This document shows, piece after piece, positions 33,853 to 40,532 of a DNA stretch of 47,401 nucleotides. Under the pieces are notes generated by a model. That model was not told the origin of the DNA. It ran no database searches and saw nothing but the letters and a program-made list of their open reading frames with translations. Position 1 is the stretch's first letter. Each line of letters starts with the position of its first letter. Both the position numbers and the translations under genes were made by a program. The stretch lies in NCBI RefSeq assembly GCF_001429045.1, contig NZ_LMHY01000008.1, forward strand, positions 52,130-99,530, read 5' to 3'. This DNA is from Pseudomonas sp. Root71 (GTDB lineage Bacteria; Pseudomonadota; Gammaproteobacteria; Pseudomonadales; Pseudomonadaceae).

Positions 33853-36018
33853 ATGAGAACGTTGAAACTCATTGCCGTACTTATTCTCCTGCCGCTTTGC
33901 CTTGGTTTGTTTGGCGCCTGGGAGTTACAACGCAGTACCGAGAGCATCAAGGAGTTCGCTGATATCAACGCCGAACTGGGCGAGATGCATGTCGAACTCG
34001 AAGCGATGGTTGCCAAACCGTTCTCCCGCTCGGCCACAGTCGATATCAACGGTGAACGCATGGGTGTCCACCTGGCTTTATCGCGCGTTACCCAGGCCGA
34101 GCACGAACTGACCATCTTGCAACCGGTGGCTGCCGTGATGAGCAACCTGGCCAAGGGTGCCATCACCCTCGGCCTCCTGGCTTCCCTGGTCGGCGTGCTG
34201 GGGCTGCTGGGTCTGCGTTGGGCCGGTGCCCGCGCGAGCCATTCCCGTGAACGATTGCTGCACACCTTCAGCCGAGTGAGTCGCCTGTTGCCGTATCTGC
34301 TGGTGGGGCACATTGTCGCCATGGGCGCGGCGGTAGCGGCCATTCTCGGTTTCGAAGGCCTGGGGCTGTGGCACATGGGGAAAATGGCCGCCGGTGAATT
34401 CAAACTGATGCTCATCGTGTTGATGCTGATGCTCGGTTTCCTGTATTCGATCTGGCAGATGGGCAAGCAGCTGCCGGTCATGCTGCGCATGTTCCAGTCC
34501 ACACCGATGAACGTTCTGGGCCAGGTGGCCACACCGCAACAGGCGCCAGCGTTGTGGGCCTATGTTCGCCAGCTGGCGGATCAACTCGGCGCGTTGGCAC
34601 CCGAGCACATCGTGCTGGGCATGACCGAAGGCTTTTACGTCACCTCCAGCGACGTCAACCTGCTGCCGTCAGGCACCGCGCTCAAGGGCCGCACACTGCA
34701 CGTGCCGATGCTGTACCTGGGCCTGCTCGATCCGGCGGAGACCGGTGCGGTCATCGGTCACGAACTGGCGCACTTCGCCGGTGCCGATACCGAGTACAGC
34801 TTGCGCTTTGTGCCGATCTACGAAGGGATCGGCCGCAGCCTCGGGGTGATTGCCGAAACCATGCTGCAAAGCGATGTACTGCAACGCACGACGCTGTGGC
34901 CGGCCTTCATGCTCGGTGAGTATTTCATGGAGCGTTTCGATCACGCGGTGAACCATTGGAGCCGCGTGCGGGAACTGGCGGCGGACGCGGCGGGCGCGCA
35001 GTTGGCGGGGAACATTGCCATCGCTTCGGCGCTGGTGCGTATTTCGGCCATCGACCCGTTGTTGCAACAGTGTGTATTTACCCGTGTGTCGCAAGCGACC
35101 AACCCGGGTGCCGGGTACGTCCCGCCCCACGACTTGCCAACCAGCGTCGTGCAGGAATTGGCCGCGCAGCCGCTGACCCTGCCCGAGGAGGAAATGGCAG
35201 CCAGCCTGCCGCATCCATCGGACACCCATCCCTCCAATCTTGAGCGGCTGGCGTCCCTGCAAGTCACGGTCGAAGAGGCCGTCAGCCGCGGCACCCGCCC
35301 GATCAACGCGGCACAAGCCTGCGCCGCGATGGATCACTATTTCGCCGACCCCCAGGCATTGCGTGCGCGCATTACCGAGGACTTCCTCGGCCACTACGTG
35401 GAGCAGGACGCGGCGGTTGTGCAGGAGTTGCGTAGCCATGCCGGCAATGCCACGGAGGAAGTCCGACTGCATGAAGGCGCACGATTGCGCGGGTGGATTA
35501 CCTTGATTTGTTTCTCGCTTTTCATGTTGTTGGGCTTGGGGCTGCTGGTCTTGCCGTGGCTGTTGCCGCAGGCTTCAGGGAGTAACAAATCGATGATACT
35601 GGCTGCTGGTGGGGTGCTCGTCGTATTGATGGCATGCCTGCTGCCATTCTCGTTGCGCTTGCTCAAGCGGGCGAACAAGACCGCGTTGTTGCTGACGCCC
35701 GAGCACTTCGTTTTTGCCAACCTCAAGGCACCACTGCCGATCCGGCACGTCGCTGATTTTGGTCTGCAAATGGGCCAGGGGCTGCACTTGAATCTGCTGC
35801 TGGAAGACGATGCTCCGATGCCTGAGTTGGCCTCGCGCTCGTTCTTTTCGCCTGATGCGAAGCTCGACAAGAAAAAGCGCTGGGTCCAGTTACAGTTGAT
35901 TCAGTTCTGTCGGGACGACAAAAAGCTCAAGAATGAGCAATTGGCGGAACTGATCGGCACCTACCTCAATGCAGGCACTGCGCGGCACTTGCTGCAGCAG
36001 CGATTCGAGCAGGCCTGA
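33853..36018 (+). CDS. M48-family membrane metalloprotease
   Basis: A 721-residue zinc protease with its catalytic domain framed by membrane segments. One N-terminal segment (about 5-22), further segments near 100-210, and two more near 545-605 are visible. The zinc motif HELAH is at 303-307 and the third ligand is probably E374 in RELAADAAGA, so the site looks intact. M48 enzymes such as HtpX or Oma1 act in membrane-protein quality control. The C-terminal cytosolic part after the last segments is unfamiliar. The ATG at 33853 is chosen because a hydrophobic segment follows directly. It is divergent from the T6SS operon; whether the two are functionally linked is unknown. Confidence 0.82.
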   Translation: MRTLKLIAVLILLPLCLGLFGAWELQRSTESIKEFADINAELGEMHVELEAMVAKPFSRSATVDINGERMGVHLALSRVTQAEHELTILQPVAAVMSNLAKGAITLGLLASLVGVLGLLGLRWAGARASHSRERLLHTFSRVSRLLPYLLVGHIVAMGAAVAAILGFEGLGLWHMGKMAAGEFKLMLIVLMLMLGFLYSIWQMGKQLPVMLRMFQSTPMNVLGQVATPQQAPALWAYVRQLADQLGALAPEHIVLGMTEGFYVTSSDVNLLPSGTALKGRTLHVPMLYLGLLDPAETGAVIGHELAHFAGADTEYSLRFVPIYEGIGRSLGVIAETMLQSDVLQRTTLWPAFMLGEYFMERFDHAVNHWSRVRELAADAAGAQLAGNIAIASALVRISAIDPLLQQCVFTRVSQATNPGAGYVPPHDLPTSVVQELAAQPLTLPEEEMAASLPHPSDTHPSNLERLASLQVTVEEAVSRGTRPINAAQACAAMDHYFADPQALRARITEDFLGHYVEQDAAVVQELRSHAGNATEEVRLHEGARLRGWITLICFSLFMLLGLGLLVLPWLLPQASGSNKSMILAAGGVLVVLMACLLPFSLRLLKRANKTALLLTPEHFVFANLKAPLPIRHVADFGLQMGQGLHLNLLLEDDAPMPELASRSFFSPDAKLDKKKRWVQLQLIQFCRDDKKLKNEQLAELIGTYLNAGTARHLLQQRFEQA

Positions 36019-36053
36019 AGGCTTTCAGCATTGGCAAGCGTGGGGCGCCGGGT

Positions 36054-36313
36054 TCAATGGCTCCCTGCGCAAAGCTGATGAAGATCTGATAGCAGCCCTT
36101 GCAGTTCGTTGTTTTCGTCCAGCAAGGGTTTTGCATTTTCATACAGAACAACGTCGTTGATTGAGCCCATGCCGCCGTACAGCGATATCAGATGAAACAA
36201 CGCGTACGCCGTATCCTGGGGCAGCGGCCGCCCGCCTTTCTGTTCAGGGCCAGGGAAGTGGTCGGCGATGTTGAGGGCACGGATATGGATGGTTTCATGA
36301 GGTTCTTTTTTGA
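36054..36313 (-). pseudogene. DUF6966-like C-terminal fragment without a start codon
   Basis: The minus-strand frame gives about 86 codons ending with RPLPQDTAYALFHLISLYG, then GMGSINDVVLYENAKPLLDE and LLSDLHQLCAGSH. This fits small proteins I know as DUF6966, often found among immunity genes. The frame is closed upstream by TGA near 36333 and contains no ATG or GTG at a suitable place, so the 5' end is lost or shifted. It overlaps, in antisense, the leader of the DUF4303 gene. Confidence 0.55.
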
Positions 36314-36829
36314 ATGAGCGACTCGGGCCAGATCAACGACCATTTTCAGCGAGATGTTCAGGTAGCGTGCAAGAAGGCCATCGAGCAATTTCGCCAAGCG
36401 CACCCCACCGCCGATGTCTGTGGGTTTGCGCTGTACTCAGACGCGGATGCGCGGACGCTGGTGCCGTCGTTCAACACGGCTGATCACTTGGCGCGCGTGC
36501 AGGCTGAAGAACCTGCTGAGCAGGCGTATTTCAAATGGTCACCCGCTGAATGGAGCCACGAAACCTTCGGTGGCGAACACTTCAACGTCCTGTCGAGCCT
36601 GTTGTGGGACTTGGCTGATTCGATTCCCGATGAAGATTTTGAACGTCACCGCGCACTCGTCTTCGAACACTGTGTTGCGGCCTTGAAGCCGCTGACGACG
36701 TGCGCGTTTGAGAACGCCATTTATGTATTCGCAGTCTCTGACTCTCAAAGCGTGCCGGAAGAAATCGCCTGGATTACGCAACTCAATACCCCCGAGCAAG
36801 CCCTCGAATTCAAGACATGGTTAGAGTAG
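36314..36829 (+). CDS. DUF4303 family protein, possible immunity protein
   Basis: A 171-residue soluble protein. Features of the DUF4303 family are the early CGFALYSDADARTLVPSFNT, then YFKWSPAEWSHETFGGEHF, and a helical C-terminus. The family's biochemistry is not established to my knowledge; several members occur next to polymorphic toxins, which suggests immunity or toxin-related roles. The gene starts at an ATG behind a weak GAGG. It sits in a row of small plus-strand genes that all look like toxin-resistance factors. No matching toxin gene is adjacent, so it may be an orphan. Confidence 0.7.
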   Translation: MSDSGQINDHFQRDVQVACKKAIEQFRQAHPTADVCGFALYSDADARTLVPSFNTADHLARVQAEEPAEQAYFKWSPAEWSHETFGGEHFNVLSSLLWDLADSIPDEDFERHRALVFEHCVAALKPLTTCAFENAIYVFAVSDSQSVPEEIAWITQLNTPEQALEFKTWLE

Positions 36830-36869
36830 GTCGAGCAATGAAAGGCATGCACTTAACAAGGATGCGTAC

Positions 36870-37412
36870 ATGACACTGCCCCACTTTATTTATCATCCCG
36901 ATCCCGTCGGTAGCGGTTCGGTGCAAGCCTCTTACGCCACTTGCGTGAGCTGCAATCAGGCGCGAGGCTACATTTATGTGGGCCCGGTATACGCCATTGA
37001 TGAATACGAAAACTGCATCTGCCCTTGGTGCATTGCCGACGGGAGTGCGCACCAGCGTCTGGGCGCAACGTTTGTCGATGACGAGAGTATCGGCCTGGAC
37101 GGCGAAGACACGCTGAGCGAGGAGCAGATCGCCGAAGTCAGCCAGCGCACGCCTGGTTTTAATGGCTGGCAGCAAGAGTGCTGGTTGACCCACTGCGACG
37201 ACGCAGCCGAGTTTGTCGGTAAGGCCGGCCATGCAGAGTTGCTTGAACTGGGCCCAGCAGCCATCGCCGCCGTTCAGGACTCAACAGGATTGGAGGACGG
37301 TCCACAGTGGCGAGCGTTCTTAAATGCCCTGGATAAGGATCATGGGCCTACCGCCTACCTGTTCAAATGTCGCCACTGCGCCACGCTGGGCGCTTACCAA
37401 GACAGCCATTGA
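36870..37412 (+). CDS. CbrC family (UPF0167) protein
   Basis: A 180-residue soluble protein of the CbrC/UPF0167 family. It opens with LPHFIYHPDPVGSGSV, and has Cys pairs CVSC and CPWC near residues 24-50 plus a C-terminal CRHC, which could bind a metal. In E. coli, CbrC is named for a link to colicin E2 tolerance. Other stretches such as GYIYVGPVYA and CHC...LGAYQDSH agree with the family. The AAGGA ahead of the ATG supports this start. Position in an array of presumed immunity genes fits a tolerance role, but no partner toxin is adjacent. Confidence 0.8.
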   Translation: MTLPHFIYHPDPVGSGSVQASYATCVSCNQARGYIYVGPVYAIDEYENCICPWCIADGSAHQRLGATFVDDESIGLDGEDTLSEEQIAEVSQRTPGFNGWQQECWLTHCDDAAEFVGKAGHAELLELGPAAIAAVQDSTGLEDGPQWRAFLNALDKDHGPTAYLFKCRHCATLGAYQDSH

Positions 37413-37458
37413 TACCCAAAGTGCTCAATCCGTGGCGACCCACAAGGAAGAATCTCTG

Positions 37459-37770
37459 ATGACCGACGATCACACCCCCGACTTCACCAAAGTCCCCACC
37501 GGCATGCTGCCGTTCCCACCTGTGAAGACGTGTTTGTCGCCGATCAACTGGAACTGGCCAACCATCTGCACCCTTTGTTCAGCTTAGATATCAGCACCGT
37601 AAACCCCGAGTGGTCGGGCGTGCTGCACATGCTCAGCCCGTTGGAACCGTACGAGGGCTTTGTCGGCGAGCTGAACGAGCGGGACGGGTGCCATGGCTAC
37701 CATTACCGGACGGCCGGTGCAAACAGAGCCGATTGAAGGCTTGGTGCTATTCACCTTCGATTACAGTTGA
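37459..37770 (+). pseudogene. Frameshifted small gene, probable immunity remnant
   Basis: ATG 37459 follows a good AAGGAAGA. The frame reads MTDDHTPDFTKVPTGMLPF, then the coding sense moves to another frame (EDVFVADQLELANHLHPLFS, then NPEWSGVLHMLSPLEPYEG) and finally to a third (PVQTEPIEGLVLFTFDYS, stop at 37768-37770). Two small indels near 37517 and 37710 explain this. I do not recognise the family; the size and place fit an immunity-like protein. Confidence 0.65.
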
Positions 37771-37775
37771 ATCCC

Positions 37776-38249
37776 ATGAACAAGACCGAACTGCAAACTC
37801 TTGTAGTCAGGGTTAAAAAGTATCTCTTGATTATCTTTTTGCTCTGCCTTGTAGGCGTTTTCATCTATGCGTACCTGCACAAACCGGAATTTCCTTCCGA
37901 GGTAGTCCTGAAGCAAGACTTCATTCCGGGGCAGTCGATCTACATCGTTCAAGATGCCAGGGATCCAGATGAGCCCAAAAACCTGAGGTTCTACGTCAAC
38001 AATGGCGACGGCAGGAATAATGAGACTATGAAGGTGCTCCTCGGCAAGACCCCGGCCTTCCTGGTTTCGGACACTGACTTGAAGGACGTGGTAATCCAGC
38101 GTGTCTCCAACGGCCTGCACATCAAACTCAAAGGCGCAGTCTCGAATTACCAGAGCAACCTTTACCTTGAAGACGGCGACACTTACACCACCTACCGTGT
38201 AAGCCTTGAGCAAGTCGAAACGCGACCGCCCTTGCCGAGCGGTCGGTAA
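37776..38249 (+). CDS. Unknown protein with a single N-terminal membrane anchor
   Basis: A 157-residue protein of unknown family. Residues about 15-36 (KYLLIIFLLCLVGVFIYAYL) form one membrane segment, so the rest is probably exposed to the periplasm. That part is rich in beta-forming residues, with no Cys pair and no motif I can name. The ATG at 37776 is chosen over a TTG three codons upstream. It begins 5 bases after the stop of the frameshifted gene and may have been co-transcribed with it. A periplasmic immunity or envelope role is possible but only a guess from context. Confidence 0.65.
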   Translation: MNKTELQTLVVRVKKYLLIIFLLCLVGVFIYAYLHKPEFPSEVVLKQDFIPGQSIYIVQDARDPDEPKNLRFYVNNGDGRNNETMKVLLGKTPAFLVSDTDLKDVVIQRVSNGLHIKLKGAVSNYQSNLYLEDGDTYTTYRVSLEQVETRPPLPSGR

Positions 38250-38319
38250 GCTTATTTCAGCAAGGCAACCACTGCGCAGACAACCGCAATCGCCAGCGCC
38301 GGCCACTGCATCGGAATAA

Positions 38320-38394
38320 AAAGAAGTGGTGGCGAACGCCATCGGCGTGAACCCGGCGATTCAATACAAAGCCCAGTACAACATTGATGGCTGA
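38320..38394 (+). pseudogene. Short coding fragment, unknown origin
   Basis: The frame reads KEVVANAIGVNPAIQYKAQY and ends NIDG, stop, but begins right after a TAA and has no start. It looks like the end of a lost gene, cut off by IS66 debris. Bases 38250-38319 also hold a short antisense frame with a hydrophobic end; nothing else is seen there. Confidence 0.4.
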
Positions 38395-38399
38395 ACCAA

Positions 38400-38583
38400 T
38401 ACGTTCCCAACAGTGCGGCAACCGCCAAAACCCTCGATTACAGCCTGAAGCGCTGGGTAGCGCTGACACACTACCTGGAACTGGTGCCAACTTAAATTTA
38501 AGTGCACACCCTGTCTGGGCTTTTCGGGGCTGGGTAGATGACTTTGCCGGACGCTTAATACGGTGTGTTCGCCAGACGCTTAC
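38400..38583 (+). mobile_element. IS66-family remnant: tnpC fragment and two end repeats
   Basis: Bases 38400-38495 encode VPNSAATAKTLDYSLKRWVA followed by LTHYLE, the conserved C-terminal part of IS66 TnpC, then a premature stop. Behind it lie two IS66-type ends: 38534-38557, nearly the same as 11210-11233 at the left-hand IS66 remnant, and 38561-38583, reading GTAAGCGTCTGGCGAACAC inward. The element is inactive. The 90 bases to 38674 show no gene. Confidence 0.75.
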
Positions 38584-38674
38584 GATTCGCTATCCATAGG
38601 ATTCCGTTGTCGCCGCGGTACCACGTTTCGGTCACTACGTTACCTTTAGCGTTATCCGTGAAGTCGCAGCAATT

Positions 38675-39583
38675 TCATGTGCGAGGAAGACTTTCCGGTG
38701 GCAACCCGTTAGGCAGCTGAATCTTCAGACCGCGTGAGATCTGAATGCCTATGTAGAAGGCATCCCCCAGTACGCCAGCAAGTTCAGGATCGTCGGCTTC
38801 AAACTCTTTGCTGGCCCAAACGCCGATGGTCAATTGGTGCAACCGGGCTTTATCTTTTTCAACGCCCAGCAACACGTTCTTGATGAATTGCAACTGGATT
38901 AACGAGCTTGAATAAATCTGGAATTCTGGACAGCCGTTGTATCTCAGGGCGGTGATGGTGATCGCATTGTCAATGTAGTCGAGGGCAGTTGTCGGCGTTT
39001 TCAAGAGGCGGTCCCTCTCGGTACCAACGTCTTGATTGCTGCGCGACGCCACGTATTGATCAAACATTCGGACCTGCTCTCCAATCCGGGCAGAGTCTCG
39101 ATTGGAATCAACATGTTTTCTATAGGTAAGGAATTGTTCCGATTGTGGTCCATGGGCCAACAGCGAAACAATGGCCGCACATTGTATGAGCCAATAGATT
39201 TCGAACGAGGATTCGGTACCTCGACAATAACCAATATCTGTCCCCTTGCCGTACAAGTCACGAGCCAGTCGGCTGGCTTTATCGCGGTTTATCATCGTCT
39301 CTGATGTCCATCCGGCCCGGTCATTTGCGATGACGAATACCCGATAACGCTGCAACAGGAGGGCATCCACTAGCGTCAGGTCCGGGCAGGCAGGGAGCAT
39401 CAACGGTACAAAAACCTCTGGCTCACGATTGCTCGGCAGCCACGACAGGTTCCTTTCCACTCGGGAAGGTTGCTTGTCCACTTCGGTCAAGGTGGCTGCA
39501 TCGACAACCTGCTCGGTGGGGGCGGGTGGAGGAGCGGGCTTTTGTCTGAAAAAGGTTTTCAAGCGCTTCAGTAGTTTTGACAT
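38675..39583 (-). CDS. Unknown 302-residue protein at the end of the toxin/immunity operon
   Basis: I do not recognise this protein. It has a basic N-terminus (MSKLLKRLKTFFRQKP), a Pro/Ala linker, and then a mostly helical soluble domain from about residue 50 with LSWLPSNREPEVFVPLMLPA, ANDRAGWTSETMINRDKASR and a long helical stretch with YWLIQCAAIVSLLAHGP. There is no signal peptide or clear membrane segment. No Shine-Dalgarno sequence is visible before the ATG at 39583, which lies 68 bases after the preceding stop on the same strand. Being last in a row of toxin and immunity genes, it could be a further immunity or adaptor protein. Confidence 0.6.
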   Translation of the reverse strand: MSKLLKRLKTFFRQKPAPPPAPTEQVVDAATLTEVDKQPSRVERNLSWLPSNREPEVFVPLMLPACPDLTLVDALLLQRYRVFVIANDRAGWTSETMINRDKASRLARDLYGKGTDIGYCRGTESSFEIYWLIQCAAIVSLLAHGPQSEQFLTYRKHVDSNRDSARIGEQVRMFDQYVASRSNQDVGTERDRLLKTPTTALDYIDNAITITALRYNGCPEFQIYSSSLIQLQFIKNVLLGVEKDKARLHQLTIGVWASKEFEADDPELAGVLGDAFYIGIQISRGLKIQLPNGLPPESLPRT

Positions 39584-39651
39584 GGAGGTAGCCGTTCAAG
39601 GATTTTGATTTCGAGGACAGCGGTCCATTGGTCCGGAGTGACGAGCTTGCC

Positions 39652-39915
39652 TTAGATAGCCGTTCCTCTATTGGCCCCCGGCTGCACAATCAGCAGGTCA
39701 TCCAGCTCTCTGCGGCGACAGCTCATGGCAAACGCCAGGGCCGTATCAAGATCCGTTTGGAAGAGATCGAAGTTTGCCCGGTCAATTTGGTAATACTCCT
39801 CGTAGTCGACCATGCCGTTGCTGACTGGAATCGACAGGTAAAGGCGACCTGTTGTCTCCTCGACGCCTAAGGCAAACATATGTTCACGGCTTTTGAAAAC
39901 GTCACTGAATTTCAT
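39652..39915 (-). CDS. Small unknown protein overlapping the truncated immunity gene
   Basis: An 87-residue acidic protein (MKFSDVFKSREHMFALGVEE at the start, YYQIDRANFDLFQTDLDTAL later), unrelated in sequence to the immunity paralogues beside it. The ATG at 39915 has AAGGA five bases ahead and lies 14 bases inside the end of the preceding gene, so the two are probably translated together. No membrane segment. It may be a second type of immunity protein or a modulator; I do not recognise the family. Confidence 0.68.
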   Translation of the reverse strand: MKFSDVFKSREHMFALGVEETTGRLYLSIPVSNGMVDYEEYYQIDRANFDLFQTDLDTALAFAMSCRRRELDDLLIVQPGANRGTAI

Positions 39916-40132
39916 CGTGTCCTTGATCTGGTGGTTGGCGGTTTTTATCTTCGCGCATTCTGGATTTAATGAGTTTGTACGATGACCAGTCGCGACCACC
40001 AATCAGCTCAATGTAAAAGTTCGCGTAAGCGCCGTTCAGATCACCCAGCATTCTCAGATTTGTTTCGTCGAAAAGGCGGTGGCCAGGAATAATGTCTTCG
40101 TTGGCGAAACGCTCGCCTTTCTGAATAGCCAT
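39902..40132 (-). CDS. Truncated immunity paralogue
   Basis: A 76-residue protein that aligns with the C-terminal two thirds of its neighbour at 40195-40524 and of the gene at 9477-9791 (shared pattern DIIPGHRLF, LNGAYANFYIELIGGR). About 30 N-terminal residues are missing and a TGA directly precedes the ATG in frame. AAGGA five bases ahead makes the start usable, so it may still be made. Alternatively it is a decaying duplicate. Confidence 0.6.
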   Translation of the reverse strand: MAIQKGERFANEDIIPGHRLFDETNLRMLGDLNGAYANFYIELIGGRDWSSYKLIKSRMREDKNRQPPDQGHDEIQ

Positions 40133-40194
40133 TCAATCCTTACCGCGTTGCAGTACGCCTTGCTTGAGTCAAAGGGCTACGGCATTTTATGTGC

Positions 40195-40524
40195 TTATGT
40201 AGGTTTCGGATTACTGTTCTTCTTTTCTTCCATCTGGGCTTTCAGTCGACGTAGCGTCGGGGATTCTCCTCCGATCAGTTCGATTTTAAACTCCGCAAAA
40301 GCGTGCTCAAGCTCTGCATATTGCTGCAACCCCTCCTCAGTGAACAGATAGCGTCCAGGGATATCCCGCCATTCCATAGGTGTGCGGATTTGACCACGCT
40401 CGGCCAAATCCATCAGAGGGGCCAGTTCTAGATCCAATTTAGCTGCAGCAGGGTCTTTTGCCTTTAATGCATCGATGGCTGCCCGTAGCTTCAGGGTCTT
40501 TTCTTTAAGTTTTTCGATATCCAT
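40195..40524 (-). CDS. Small immunity-like protein, partner of the toxin at 40533-41993
   Basis: A 109-residue, highly charged, helical cytoplasmic protein that starts 8 bases after the toxin stop. It opens with MDIEKLKEKTLKLRAAIDAL and shares the DIPGRYLF...LQQYAELEHAFAEFKIELIGG core with the left-hand genes at 9477-9791 and 10077-10395 and with the truncated gene downstream. The same gene order at two loci, directly after toxins of one family, is the argument for an immunity role. Family name not recognised. Confidence 0.72.
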   Translation of the reverse strand: MDIEKLKEKTLKLRAAIDALKAKDPAAAKLDLELAPLMDLAERGQIRTPMEWRDIPGRYLFTEEGLQQYAELEHAFAEFKIELIGGESPTLRRLKAQMEEKKNSNPKPT

Positions 40525-40532
40525 AGGAGGCT

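Noticed and set aside
36188..36403. 71-codon minus-strand frame starting MRLAKLL
   Set aside because: It is mostly the wrong frame relative to the DUF6966-like sequence and the antisense of the DUF4303 start.
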